A stretch of 64,000 nucleotides of DNA from an uncultured Rhodopila sp. (GTDB lineage Bacteria; Pseudomonadota; Alphaproteobacteria; Acetobacterales; Acetobacteraceae), in contig NZ_CAIWTY010000057.1 of NCBI RefSeq assembly GCF_903915725.1, forward strand, positions 49,876 to 113,875, read 5' to 3'. Positions 1-8,234 of the stretch are shown one piece after another (the stretch's first letter is position 1; the number at the start of each line of letters is the position of its first letter). The notes under the pieces are model-generated. The model searched no databases and was not told where the DNA came from. It saw nothing but the letters and a program-made list of their open reading frames with translations. Made by a program: the position numbers and the translations under genes.

Positions 1-1
1 C

Positions 2-253
2 ATTACGTTGAAGGGCGCACCGCAACCGACGCTGGACGCGGCGCAGAAAGCCGGTGCGGTGACGCTGAACATCGGCGACTTCCTGAATGCGGTCATCCAG
101 TTCGTGATCATCGCTTTTGCCATCTTCTGGGTGGTGAAGGTGATCAGCCGGTTCGAGCGCCGGGAAGCGCCGCCGCCGCCCCGTACGGAGGTGCTGTTGC
201 AGGAAGTCCGCGACGCCCTGGTGGCGCGGCCGCCGAGCGGGACCCCGCTATAA
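2..253 (+). CDS. mscL: Large-conductance mechanosensitive channel MscL (C-terminal part; 5' end outside window)
   Basis: Reading frame open from the window edge and ending with TAA at 251-253. The visible part holds the second transmembrane helix ([20 protein letters not shown]) preceded by the typical LNIGDF segment, then the charged cytoplasmic tail with a proline stretch and the terminal amphipathic helix ([12 protein letters not shown]). This matches the C-terminal half of MscL, the homopentameric inner-membrane channel that opens under hypo-osmotic shock. The family is about 130-150 residues, so roughly half is missing. A TTG at 8 is not the real start. The downstream gene is 76 bp away in the same direction but functionally unrelated. 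Confidence 0.9.
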   Translation: MTLKGAPQPTLDAAQKAGAVTLNIGDFLNAVIQFVIIAFAIFWVVKVISRFERREAPPPPRTEVLLQEVRDALVARPPSGTPL

Positions 254-329
254 CCAACATTTGCCCATGATCGACAGCAACGTGCACCGGGAAATCGCCT
301 TCTTGCAGCATTGAACCCTGCGAGGACCG

Positions 330-2690
330 ATGGACAGCTTGTTTCGCGCGCGGCCTGTCGTTTGGGTGACAGGCATCTTTGTCGTCCTGATCGGGATCTA
401 TCTCGCCGCCGGCGGAGGATGGCTGGCAGCACTCGGAGGGTCACCGTATTACCTCGCCACCGGGATTGCCCTGATCGTGACAGGGTTTCTGCTGTTCCGC
501 GCCAGCCCAGCCGCGATCTGGCTATATTCCATAACCCTGTTCGGCACGCTGATCTGGGCGCTGTGGGAGGCGGGGCTGGATTTCTGGCCGCTCGCACCGC
601 GCGGCGGCGTGCTGGTATTGCTCGGCCTCTGGCTGCTGCTGCCGTGGTTTTACCCGCACCACGCCAGGGCTCCGCGGCTGGCGCTGCTTTCCAGCGTGGT
701 CCTGGCGTTCGTTGCGCTCGGCGCCTCCCTCGTGCATTCGGTTCACGACACGAACGGCTCGCTTCCGGTGGCCAGCGCCGGCTCGCAGTCGGACCTTGCC
801 GCGCAGCCTGACGGCGACTGGCAAGCCTATGGCCGTTCCGGGTTCGGCGATCGCTATTCGCCGCTGCGCCAGATCACGCCCGACAACGTAAAAAACCTAA
901 AGTTGGCCTGGACATTCCACACGGGCGACATGCACGGGCCGAACGATCCGCTTGAAACGACCATGGAGGTCACGCCGATCGCGGCAAATCATATGGTATA
1001 TTTGTGTTCGGCGCACCAGATCGCGTTCGCACTGGATGCCGCGACCGGGGCGCTGAAGTGGAAATTCGATCCGCATCTGCACGCTAACCCGACGTTCCAG
1101 CATGTGACCTGCCGCGGCGTATCGTACCACGAGACCAGGCCGCAGGCGGTGACCGCCTCCGGCGCGCCCGCGCCGGCCGATTGCCCTCGGCGGATATTCC
1201 TTGGGACCAACAATGCGCAGATGTTCGCGCTGAATGCAGATACCGGGGTTCCCTGCGAGAGCTTCGGGCAGCACGGACAGATCGACCTCGGTGCCGGCAT
1301 GCCGGACTCCGTGCCCGGGTTTTACGAGATCACGTCTCCACCCGTTGCGACCGACAAGATCCTGATCGTCGGCGGCTCGGTGATCGACAACTATTCGAAC
1401 AAAGTGCCGTCCGGCGTCATCCGCGGCTTCGACATCTACACCGGCGACCTGATCTGGGCCTGGGACGCGGGCGCGGCCGACGAGAACAGGCGGCTCGAAC
1501 CCGGCCAGAGCTATACGGCGGGGTCGCCGAACTCCTGGAGCATTTCGTCGGCGGACGAGCAACTTGGCCTGGTCTATGTGCCGCTCGGCGAAGGCGCAGA
1601 CGATGACTGGGGCGGCGACCGCACTGCCCGGGAGGAACGATTCGACAGCGCCCTGGTCGCGCTGGATATCGCCACCGGCAAGCTGCGCTGGTCGTTTCAG
1701 AACGTGCATCACGATCTGTGGGACATGGATTTCCCCTCGCAGCCCAGCCTGGTCGATCTGCACACCGATCAGGGGGTGGTTCCGGCGGTGTATATTCCCG
1801 CCAAGACCGGCAATATCTTCGTGCTCGACCGCCGCGACGGCAAGCTGATCGTTCCGGCCCCCGAGACTCCCGTCCCGCAAGGCCCCGCCGCGGGCGATCA
1901 CCTGTCGCCGACGCAGCCGTTCTCCGAACTCAGCTTCCGGCCGCGGGACAACCTGAAGGAATCGATGCTGTGGGGTGCGACGATGTTCGACCAACTCGCC
2001 TGCCGCATCGCGTTCCACCGGCTGCGCTACGAGGGTCCGTTCACGCCGCCATCCACGCAGGGGACATTGGTGTTTCCCGGCGATCTCGGCATGTTTGAAT
2101 GGGGCGGCATCGCAGTGGACCCGGTCCGGCAGATCGCCATCGCCAACCCGATGGGCGTGCCGTTCGTTTCGCGGCTGATCCCGCGCGGCGCGAACAATCC
2201 CGCGGTGCCGCCTGCATCGATGAAGCCCGGGCAGGAGACCGGCACGCAGCCGATGTACGGCACGCCGTTCGGGGTGACCTTGAACGCGTTCACCTCCCCC
2301 GTCGGCCTGCCCTGCCTGCAGCCGCCCTGGGGCACCATTGCGGGGCTGGACCTGAAGACCAACACGATCGCCTGGCGGCATCCCGTCGGCACCACCCGCG
2401 ACAGCTCGCCCATTCCGGTGGCGCTGCCCATCGGCACGCCGATGCTCGGCGGCCCGATGACGACGGCGGGCGGGGTGGCGTTCCTGACCGGGACGGCGGA
2501 TTATTACATCCGCGCCTTCGATGTCACCACCGGCCGCGAACTCTGGGCCGATCGGCTGCCGGCGGGGGGACAGTCGACGCCGATGACCTATGCGGAGGGC
2601 GGGCGGCAGTTCGTCGTCACGGCCGATGGCGGCCATGGCACCTTCGGAACGAAGTTCGGCGATTCCGTGGTTGCCTATGCGCTGCCGTGA
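330..2690 (+). CDS. gcd: Membrane-bound PQQ-dependent glucose dehydrogenase family protein
   Basis: 786 residues, close to the 796 of E. coli Gcd. Residues about 10-140 form five hydrophobic helices (membrane anchor and ubiquinone site). From about residue 165 comes the periplasmic eight-bladed propeller, with family motifs GDRYSPLRQITPDNV (173-187), PSGVIRGFDIYTG, and HHDLWDMDFPSQPSL. The enzyme oxidises an aldose (or quinate/shikimate in sister enzymes) in the periplasm with PQQ and passes electrons to ubiquinone. Such direct periplasmic sugar oxidation is typical of acetic acid bacteria and relatives. Substrate cannot be fixed from sequence, so glucose is the default family name. It stops one base before the convergent methyltransferase ends; no terminator is visible between them. 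No PQQ biosynthesis gene is nearby. Confidence 0.92.
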   Translation: MDSLFRARPVVWVTGIFVVLIGIYLAAGGGWLAALGGSPYYLATGIALIVTGFLLFRASPAAIWLYSITLFGTLIWALWEAGLDFWPLAPRGGVLVLLGLWLLLPWFYPHHARAPRLALLSSVVLAFVALGASLVHSVHDTNGSLPVASAGSQSDLAAQPDGDWQAYGRSGFGDRYSPLRQITPDNVKNLKLAWTFHTGDMHGPNDPLETTMEVTPIAANHMVYLCSAHQIAFALDAATGALKWKFDPHLHANPTFQHVTCRGVSYHETRPQAVTASGAPAPADCPRRIFLGTNNAQMFALNADTGVPCESFGQHGQIDLGAGMPDSVPGFYEITSPPVATDKILIVGGSVIDNYSNKVPSGVIRGFDIYTGDLIWAWDAGAADENRRLEPGQSYTAGSPNSWSISSADEQLGLVYVPLGEGADDDWGGDRTAREERFDSALVALDIATGKLRWSFQNVHHDLWDMDFPSQPSLVDLHTDQGVVPAVYIPAKTGNIFVLDRRDGKLIVPAPETPVPQGPAAGDHLSPTQPFSELSFRPRDNLKESMLWGATMFDQLACRIAFHRLRYEGPFTPPSTQGTLVFPGDLGMFEWGGIAVDPVRQIAIANPMGVPFVSRLIPRGANNPAVPPASMKPGQETGTQPMYGTPFGVTLNAFTSPVGLPCLQPPWGTIAGLDLKTNTIAWRHPVGTTRDSSPIPVALPIGTPMLGGPMTTAGGVAFLTGTADYYIRAFDVTTGRELWADRLPAGGQSTPMTYAEGGRQFVVTADGGHGTFGTKFGDSVVAYALP

Positions 2691-3992
2691 TCAGCCCCGC
2701 CGGAAGATGCATACGCTTTCCAGCCTGGCAGACCAGAGGAACTGGTCGATGGCTTGAACGTGCTCCAACCGATACCCCGCGCCGCGCAGCACCCTGGCGT
2801 CGCGGCCCAGGGTCGCCGGGTTGCAGTTGACGTAGACCACCACCGGAACTCCCGCCGCCGCGATCTGGCCGATGGGCGCCGCCGCCCCGGCATGCGGCGG
2901 GTCCAGGACGACCCCGGCGAAACCGGCCAACTCCTTCGCCGACAGCGGCTGGCGGGCGAGGTCGCGGTGCGTCGCTTCGATCCGGCCGGACAAGCCGCCC
3001 TGGTTGACCGCCTGCTTCAACGCGGCCACGGCCACCGCATCGCCCTCGAAGGCCGAGACCCGCACCGCGGCGGCGAGCGCAAAGGTCAACGTGCCGCAAC
3101 CGGAATACAACTCCGCCACGCGGGTCTTGTTGAAAATGCGCGCCGGCAGGCCCTGCAGCACGGCCTGGACGATTGCCGCCTCGCCTGCCGCGGTCGCCTG
3201 CAGGAACGCACCGGGCGGCGGCCGCACCGTCACTCCGGACAACGAAGTCACCGGCGGGCGCAGCATGCAGATGGTTTCGGGCGCCGCCCCCGCCTCGGCG
3301 CAGGAAATCCGCGGCAGATCATACCGATGCGCGAACGCGGTCAGCGCGTTGCGGTCGTCCAGGTTAAGCACGGCATCGGTGCGCAGCAGCATGTCCGGAC
3401 CGGAGTCCAGCAGGTTGACCACCAGCGAGGCCTCGCGCTTCACCGCCCGCAGCCCGCTCAGCAGCGAGCGCAACGGCGTGATCAGCGCCATCAGCGCCGG
3501 ATGCAGCACCAGGCAATCGGTCAAATCGATCACCTCGGCCGAGCGCGGGCCGTGCAGTCCGAGAATGATCCGCCCCCCGGCGCGGCGGACCGCGAAGTCG
3601 ATCCGCCGCCGCTCGCCGGGCAGGCCGGGATGGAAGGGCAGCGGCTCCGGCACATCAAAACCGGCCTGGCGCAATGCGAAAGACAGCAGCCCCGCCTTCC
3701 AGGTGCGATACTCCGCATCCCGCCAGTGCTGCAGCACGCAGCCGCCGCAGCGGCCGAAATGCCGGCAGGGCGGCTCAACCCGCGCCTCGCTGCGTTCCTC
3801 GATCGCCTCCGCCTCGGACGCCCAGCCGTCGCCGATGCTGCGCAGCGGACGGGCCATGACCTGCTCGCCCGGCAGGGTCAGCGGTACATACAAAGGTGTG
3901 CCATCCGCCAGGCGGCCAACCCCGTCGCCCTCCGACCCCATGCGATCGATGCGGACGCTGGCCGGCGACGGGGGTTTGCGGGGTGGGGTCAA
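2691..3992 (-). CDS. TrmA/RlmC/RlmD-family 23S rRNA (uracil-C5)-methyltransferase
   Basis: 433 residues read from a TTG at 3992. An N-terminal TRAM-like OB domain (about 10-65) is followed by the iron-sulfur cysteine set C76-x5-C82-x2-C85 (CRHFGRCGGC) with a fourth Cys in DLTDCLVLHP. The C-terminal half is a SAM methyltransferase with AELYSGCGTLTFALA (SAM loop), LDPPHAG, and the nucleophile motif VNCNPATLGRD. This is the RlmD/RlmC layout, methylating a uracil C5 in 23S rRNA (TrmA itself lacks the cluster). The usual DPPR is DPPH here. The start is weak: ATG codon 18 (M18) is an alternative but would cut into the TRAM domain. The upstream region is the inverted repeat element at 3995-4234, so its promoter must lie in or beyond that element. 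Confidence 0.88.
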   Translation of the reverse strand: MTPPRKPPSPASVRIDRMGSEGDGVGRLADGTPLYVPLTLPGEQVMARPLRSIGDGWASEAEAIEERSEARVEPPCRHFGRCGGCVLQHWRDAEYRTWKAGLLSFALRQAGFDVPEPLPFHPGLPGERRRIDFAVRRAGGRIILGLHGPRSAEVIDLTDCLVLHPALMALITPLRSLLSGLRAVKREASLVVNLLDSGPDMLLRTDAVLNLDDRNALTAFAHRYDLPRISCAEAGAAPETICMLRPPVTSLSGVTVRPPPGAFLQATAAGEAAIVQAVLQGLPARIFNKTRVAELYSGCGTLTFALAAAVRVSAFEGDAVAVAALKQAVNQGGLSGRIEATHRDLARQPLSAKELAGFAGVVLDPPHAGAAAPIGQIAAAGVPVVVYVNCNPATLGRDARVLRGAGYRLEHVQAIDQFLWSARLESVCIFRRG

Positions 3993-3994
3993 TG

Positions 3995-4234
3995 CTCGGC
4001 TTTCGTGGTCATCTTTGAAAAAAGGCCAGGGCGCTGCCCTGGACCCGCCAAGGGCCGGCGGCCCTTGGAACCCATTAAGGGGTTTGGGGGAGAGGGGCTA
4101 CACGGACGTATAAACGACCTTGTAGCCCCTCTCCCCCAAACCCCTTATTAGATGGGATCAAAGGGGCCACGCCCCTTTGCGGGGTCGAGGGGCAGCGCCC
4201 CTCGCCTTCCTTACACACGACCACGAAAGCCGAG
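3995..4234. repeat. 240-bp head-to-head pair of a palindromic repeat
   Basis: Outer ends 3995-4010 and 4219-4234 are perfect 16-bp inverted copies. The inner arms 4076-4102 and 4121-4147 are perfect 27-bp inverted copies around an 18-nt loop. The flanks between them are also imperfect inverted copies, and each carries two small hairpins (for example CCAGGGC-GCT-GCCCTGG at 4026-4042 and a 9-bp-arm hairpin at 4048-4068). So the whole block is two copies of one roughly 110-bp repeat in opposite orientation. It fills the space between two divergent genes. No coding capacity. Confidence 0.9.
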
Positions 4235-4236
4235 GA

Positions 4237-5778
4237 ATGACCGACCCCACCGCCGAAATCGCCCGCCGCCGCACGTTTGCCATCATCTCGCACCCGGACG
4301 CCGGCAAGACCACGCTGACGGAACATCTGCTGCGCGCGGGCGGCGCGATCCAGCTTGCCGGCAACGTCCGCGCCAAGGGCGAGCGGCGGCGCACCCGCTC
4401 CGACTGGATGGGGATCGAGCGCGACCGCGGCATTTCCGTCGTCACCTCGGTGATGACATTCGAATACAAGGGCTGCGTGTTCAACCTGCTCGACACGCCG
4501 GGCCACGAGGACTTTTCCGAAGACACCTATCGCACGCTGACCGCGGTCGATTCCGCGGTGATGGTGATCGACGCGGCCAAGGGGATCGAGGCGCGGACGC
4601 GCAAGCTGTTCGAGATCTGCCGCCTGCGCGACATCCCGATCATCACCTTCATCAACAAGATGGACCGCGAGGCGCGCGACCCGATCGAGCTGCTGGATGA
4701 GGTCGCCTCCACCCTGGCGCTGGACACCTGCCCGGTGACCTGGCCCATCGGCCGCGCCTCGGACTTCGCCGGGACCTACGACCTGCGCAAGCGGGAGATG
4801 CATCTGCTGGCCGATTTGCCGCAGTCCGATCCCCGGCTGCAGGCGGTGGGCGATGAGGTCGATCTGGTGCGCTCGGCGCTGCCGGAGTTCGATCTGGAAA
4901 GCTTCAACGCCGGCCACCTGACGCCGGTCTATTTCGGCAGCGCGATCAAGGATATCGGCGTGGCCGATTTGCTCGACGGGCTGGCGGAGTATGGGCCGCG
5001 GCCGCGGTCGCAACCCGGCGACAAGCGCATCGTCGAGGCGAACGAGCCCGGGCTGACGGCGCTGGTGTTCAAGATCCAGGCGAACATGGACCCGAACCAC
5101 CGCGACCGGATCGCCTTCGCGCGGGTCTGTTCCGGGCGGCTGACGCGCGGGATGCGGCTGAAGCAGGTGCGCACCGGCAAGTCGATCCCGCTGCACGCGC
5201 CGCAGTTCTTTTTCGCCCGGGAGCGGGAAATCGCCGATGAAGCCTTCGCCGGCGACGTCGTTGGCATCCCGAACCACGGCACGTTGCGCATCGGCGACAC
5301 GCTGACCGAGGGCGAGGACATTCAGTTCACCGGCGTTCCCTATTTCGCTCCCGAAATCCTGCGCCGGGTGCGGCTGGACGACGCGATGAAGGCGAAAAAG
5401 CTGCGTCAGGCGCTGGTGGAACTGGCGGAAGAAGGGGTGGTGCAGTTGTTCCGTCCGCAGGACGGCTCCGCCCCGCTGGTCGGTGTGGTCGGGACGCTGC
5501 AGTTGGACGTGCTGCAGGCGCGGCTGGGCGCGGAGTATGGCGTGGCAATCGGGTTCGAAACGTCTTCGTTTTCGCTGGCGCGGTGGATTTTCTCCGCCGA
5601 CAAGGCGGCGCTGGCGAAGTTCGTCGCCGACAACCGCAATGCGATGGCGGACGATGTCGATGGCGACCCGGTTTACTTGGCGACGTCGACGTTCATGATG
5701 CGCCGGGCGGAGGAACTGGCTCCGGCACTGACGTTCCGGGACATTAAGGATATCCGGGCGGATAAGCTGGTGGCGTGA
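4237..5778 (+). CDS. prfC: Peptide chain release factor 3 (RF3)
   Basis: 513 residues from ATG 4237 (E. coli RF3 is 529). Translational GTPase that ejects RF1/RF2 from the ribosome after peptide release. The G1 motif SHPDAGKTT lies at about 18-26, the switch region has RGISVVTSVM, G3 is DTPGHEDFSEDT, and G4 is NKMD in ITFINKMDREARDP. Domain II and the RF3-specific C-terminal domain follow (LQLDVLQARLGAEYGV, MMRRAEELAPAL). An in-frame extension back to 4177 exists but lies inside the repeat, while the family N-terminus starts at the ATG chosen. The Shine-Dalgarno candidate GAGG sits unusually close to the ATG. Confidence 0.95.
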   Translation: MTDPTAEIARRRTFAIISHPDAGKTTLTEHLLRAGGAIQLAGNVRAKGERRRTRSDWMGIERDRGISVVTSVMTFEYKGCVFNLLDTPGHEDFSEDTYRTLTAVDSAVMVIDAAKGIEARTRKLFEICRLRDIPIITFINKMDREARDPIELLDEVASTLALDTCPVTWPIGRASDFAGTYDLRKREMHLLADLPQSDPRLQAVGDEVDLVRSALPEFDLESFNAGHLTPVYFGSAIKDIGVADLLDGLAEYGPRPRSQPGDKRIVEANEPGLTALVFKIQANMDPNHRDRIAFARVCSGRLTRGMRLKQVRTGKSIPLHAPQFFFAREREIADEAFAGDVVGIPNHGTLRIGDTLTEGEDIQFTGVPYFAPEILRRVRLDDAMKAKKLRQALVELAEEGVVQLFRPQDGSAPLVGVVGTLQLDVLQARLGAEYGVAIGFETSSFSLARWIFSADKAALAKFVADNRNAMADDVDGDPVYLATSTFMMRRAEELAPALTFRDIKDIRADKLVA

Positions 5779-5820
5779 TTGGCTGCGAAACGGCTTGGCC
5801 CTGAGCCGCCGCCCCAAGTC

Positions 5821-5895
5821 GTCATGGTCCGCGCAGGCGGACCATCCACGAATTGTTGGCAAAGGCGTGGATGGTGGCCCTTCGGCCACCATGAC
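5821..5895. repeat. REP-like palindromic element, family A
   Basis: Begins GTCATGGT and ends ACCATGACG, with internal inverted CCATCCACG / CGTGGATGG. The same layout recurs at 34831-34938, 45375-45445, 50778-51190 and 62496-62580. It lies between the end of prfC and the end of the convergent DUF3309 gene, so it could also act as a bidirectional terminator. Confidence 0.8.
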
Positions 5896-5911
5896 GGTGT
5901 TTGGTCAGCTG

Positions 5912-6064
5912 CTATAGTCGTCCCGTTACCAGCAGAATAACGACAATCAGCACCACCAGCCCTAACCCTCCGCTCGGGTAATACCCCCAGCCGGCACTGT
6001 ACGGCCACGTCGGCAGCGCACCCAGCAGCAAAACGACAAGAACAATCAGCAGTATCGTCGGCAC
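5912..6064 (-). CDS. DUF3309 small membrane protein
   Basis: A 50-residue ORF from GTG 6064 to TAG 5912, preceded by a very strong ribosome binding site (GGAAGGAGG) in the correct place. The product is two hydrophobic segments around the family signature LGALPTWPYSAGWGYYPSGG, followed by LGLVVLIVVILLVTGRL. That is a full-length DUF3309 protein, a small inner-membrane protein of unknown function common in alphaproteobacteria. Its neighbours CsbD and entericidin, same strand, suggest a stress or stationary-phase cluster. Easily missed by gene callers because of its size and GTG start. Confidence 0.85.
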   Translation of the reverse strand: MPTILLIVLVVLLLGALPTWPYSAGWGYYPSGGLGLVVLIVVILLVTGRL

Positions 6065-6077
6065 GTCCGCCTCCTTC

Positions 6078-6260
6078 CTACTTGTCCAGTGCTTCCCGAG
6101 CGGAATCCTTCACGCCGCCGACAGTATTCTGCACCTTGCCGGCTTCTTTCTCGGCCACGCCCTCGGCCTCGGTCTTGGCATCGCCGGTGACCTTGCCGAT
6201 GGCTTCCTTCACTGTGCCCTTCGCCTGATGCAAGGCGCCTTCTACCCGGTCCTTATCCAT
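6078..6260 (-). CDS. CsbD-family stress protein
   Basis: 60 residues: MDKDRVEGALHQAKGTVKEA then GKVTGDAKTEAEGVAEKEAGK. This is the classic CsbD pattern, a small hydrophilic, Lys/Glu/Ala-rich protein that is probably extended or helical and belongs to general stress regulons. ATG 6260 is preceded by AAAGGATC. It lies 13 bp upstream of DUF3309 on the same strand, so the two may be co-transcribed. Biochemical function of the family is unknown. Confidence 0.9.
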   Translation of the reverse strand: MDKDRVEGALHQAKGTVKEAIGKVTGDAKTEAEGVAEKEAGKVQNTVGGVKDSAREALDK

Positions 6261-6281
6261 GGTACGATCCTTTCGATACGA

Positions 6282-6443
6282 TCAAGGCTTGTAGTTGGTG
6301 TTCCTGTCGGCCGAGTTATCCAAACTCTTGCCCGCGGCCTGAAGATCCTTGCCCGCGCCCTGCGTCGTGTAGCAGGCCGACAGTATCGGCGCGGCAGCGA
6401 TCAACGCCGCAAGCGCCAGAACCAGACGCGCATTGTCGCGCAT
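6282..6443 (-). CDS. Entericidin A/B-family small lipoprotein
   Basis: 53 residues, ATG 6443 to TGA 6282, with an AAGGG ribosome site upstream. A basic N-terminus and hydrophobic stretch (LVLALAALIAAAPILSAC) end in lipobox LSAC, followed by the entericidin-type tail YTTQGAGKDLQAAGKSLDNS. This is the PF08085-like layout. In E. coli EcnA/EcnB form an antidote/toxin lipoprotein pair. Only one copy is present here, so a lethal role cannot be assumed; alphaproteobacterial singletons are generally stress-regulated lipoproteins. Confidence 0.85.
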   Translation of the reverse strand: MRDNARLVLALAALIAAAPILSACYTTQGAGKDLQAAGKSLDNSADRNTNYKP

Positions 6444-6616
6444 TGATATACCCTTTCAAAGTTGCAATCGCGGTCTTACGTTGGCACGGTAATAAGCGCA
6501 GCCGCCGCCCCGGCGTTCGCCCAACCCGCGGGCACTTTCTCGTGACGGGGGCACCTTGGCATTTCGCCCCGAATGCGGTTGAATCGCCTCCGGACCCTTT
6601 CGGAAAGCGACGGCAC

Positions 6617-7072
6617 ATGGCGGGACTGTATTACGAGCAATTCTCGGTCGGGCAGGAATTCGAACACCCGTGGACGCGTACGGTGACCGAGATGGATAAC
6701 ACCTTGTTCAGCACCCTGACGATGAACGTGCAGCCGCTGCACATCGACGCGCATTTCGCCGCCGGGTCCGAATTCGGCCAGCGCCTCGTCAACTCCATCT
6801 TCACCCTCGGCCTGATGGTCGGCATCAGCGTCAACGACACCACCGTCGGCACCACCGTCGGCAATCTCGGCTTCTCCGAGGTCAAGTTCCCCAAGCCGGT
6901 GTTCCACGGCGACACGCTGCGCGCCCGCACCAAGGTGCTGGCCATGCGGGAAAGCAAGTCCCGGCCCACCGTGGGCATCGTCGAGTTCGAGCACACCTGT
7001 TGGAACCACCGCAACGAGATGGTGGCGATCTGCAAGCGTCAGGCGATGATGCTGAAGCGGCCGGTCCCATGA
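6617..7072 (+). CDS. MaoC-family dehydratase (hot-dog fold hydratase)
   Basis: 151 residues from ATG 6617; the frame is open further upstream, but the family begins about ten residues before FSVGQEFEHPWTRTVTEMDN. The hydratase-2 catalytic segment is NVQPLHIDAHFAAGSEFG (His of PLHID), followed by the central helix LVNSIFTLGLMVGISV. Such single-domain enzymes hydrate 2-enoyl-CoA or methyl-branched enoyl-CoA thioesters in the cytoplasm. The substrate is not readable. Its stop overlaps the start of the next small gene by four bases (ATGA), implying translational coupling. Confidence 0.85.
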   Translation: MAGLYYEQFSVGQEFEHPWTRTVTEMDNTLFSTLTMNVQPLHIDAHFAAGSEFGQRLVNSIFTLGLMVGISVNDTTVGTTVGNLGFSEVKFPKPVFHGDTLRARTKVLAMRESKSRPTVGIVEFEHTCWNHRNEMVAICKRQAMMLKRPVP

Positions 7073-7215
7073 CCAGGCCGCCGGAAAAACCGGTTGGCAA
7101 GCCGCCGCCGAAGCCCGAGCGCGCGGCGCGGGAGGCGGCGGCGCTGCGGGAGAATCTGCTGAAGCGCAAGGATCAGGCCCGCCTGCGAAAGGAAGCCAAG
7201 AAGGACGACCGGTGA
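7069..7215 (+). CDS. Small basic hypothetical protein coupled to MaoC gene
   Basis: 48 residues, ATG 7069 overlapping the preceding stop. The sequence is Pro/Lys-rich at the N-terminus (TRPPEKPVGKPPPKPE) followed by a charged helix (RAAREAAALRENLLKRKDQA) and KEAKKDDR. It has no hydrophobic segment and no recognised domain. It looks like a real short gene because of the ATGA coupling, but its role is unknown; nucleic-acid or ribosome contact is possible given its charge. Confidence 0.6.
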   Translation: MTRPPEKPVGKPPPKPERAAREAAALRENLLKRKDQARLRKEAKKDDR

Positions 7216-7299
7216 CAGCGGACCGGGGATGGCATCTTCTTTACCCGCCCGGTCCGATCGTGCTAGGCGCGGCACCGATCGCACCACGAGGTTCCCGCC

Positions 7300-8142
7300 A
7301 TGACCCAAACCGAAACCGGCTCCCCCGGCCATCCTCCGCACACCGGCCCGACGCTCGGAATCCTGCCGCGCGCCGATGACCCGGCGCCGATCTTCGCCGG
7401 ATTTGCGTTCACGACCGGTGAGCGGCCGCCGCATGATCCGGGCGTCTTCATCCTCACCCGCCGCCTCGCCGATCGGCTGTATCCTGTGTTGATCGGGGAG
7501 GCGGAGAATGTCGCCGCTGCCATCATCGATCATCGTGCCAAGGATCCCGCCGGCGCGGATGCCGCCGATGGAGTCTTCTGGATGCCGCGCGCCCAGCCGC
7601 GCCAGCGCACCCATATCGCTCGCGATTTGATTGGCAAATATCACCCGCCGCTGAACACCGAGCATCGCAAGGCACCGGCGGCGCCGGAACTCGCCGCGCT
7701 GATCCCGGATCGAGTCGATGTCGACAGCGGCACCGCACCCCCGCCCGTTGGCAGCATCACCGCGACCGAGGAGGAACTCGCCCGGCTTGTCGAAGTGTTC
7801 TACGCCGCGGCCAAAGCCGATCCGCTGATCGGGCCGGTGTTCAACGGAACGGTTGCGGACTGGGATGCGCATGCGCGGACGGTGGCGAATTTCTGGTCGC
7901 GCAGCATGCTGGGCACGACACGCTACAACGGGCACCCGTTCACGCCGCATCTGAGGTTGGGGCTGACGCCGGACCATTTCGATCGCTGGGTGGCGTTGTT
8001 CCGCACCAGCGCCACTGCCGTGCTGCAGCCCGAGGCCGCCGCCTACGCCATCGGCAAGGTCGAGCACATGAGCACGTGTTTCCAGACCGGTTTGTTCCTG
8101 CCGCCGATTGAGGCGCGGGCGGCGACGAACGCGGCGGAGTGA
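7300..8142 (+). CDS. Two-domain protein: N-terminal GIY-YIG-like region plus group III truncated haemoglobin
   Basis: 280 residues. Residues about 155-268 match group III truncated haemoglobins: LVEVFYAAAKADPLIGPVF, NFWSRSMLGTTRYNGHPF, then PHLRL (candidate proximal His217) and HFDRWVALF. These globins are usually about 130-140 residues and bind O2/NO. The extra N-terminus has a region (49-121) whose pattern resembles a GIY-YIG fold: PGVFILTRR, LYPVLIGEAENVAAAI, and DLIGKYHPPLN near its end. That assignment is my inference from pattern; the canonical catalytic Arg/Glu are not certain, so it may be an inactive fold. A Pro-rich linker separates the parts. Convergent with the aldehyde dehydrogenase across the 8164-8196 hairpin. 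Confidence 0.75.
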   Translation: MTQTETGSPGHPPHTGPTLGILPRADDPAPIFAGFAFTTGERPPHDPGVFILTRRLADRLYPVLIGEAENVAAAIIDHRAKDPAGADAADGVFWMPRAQPRQRTHIARDLIGKYHPPLNTEHRKAPAAPELAALIPDRVDVDSGTAPPPVGSITATEEELARLVEVFYAAAKADPLIGPVFNGTVADWDAHARTVANFWSRSMLGTTRYNGHPFTPHLRLGLTPDHFDRWVALFRTSATAVLQPEAAAYAIGKVEHMSTCFQTGLFLPPIEARAATNAAE

Positions 8143-8163
8143 ACGGCGGTGGCCGTTCTGATT

Positions 8164-8196
8164 GTGTCATGGCCGGATTTGGTCCGGCCATGACAC
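8164..8196. terminator. Perfect 14-bp inverted repeat between convergent genes
   Basis: Arms 8164-8177 (GTGTCATGGCCGGA) and 8183-8196 around a 5-nt loop. No long T-run follows, so it is a hairpin-type stop or a short relative of the GTCATGG palindromes elsewhere. Its place between convergent stop codons fits a bidirectional terminator. Confidence 0.7.
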
Positions 8197-8234
8197 ATAT
8201 TGCGCCCGGCCAGGACGCGGGGACGAGGTCCGAT

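Noticed and set aside
897..2636. 579-codon open frame on the minus strand
   Set aside because: Shadow of the glucose dehydrogenase gene; Arg/Gly/Ala-rich, no domain. Long antisense frames are expected in GC-rich DNA.
3993..4236. Insertion sequence or MITE with target duplication
   Set aside because: Perfect terminal arms exist, but no flanking direct repeat outside them was seen, so transposition by a known IS cannot be claimed.
4075..5892. 605-codon minus-strand open frame
   Set aside because: Antisense to prfC and running into the palindromic repeats; product has no family features.
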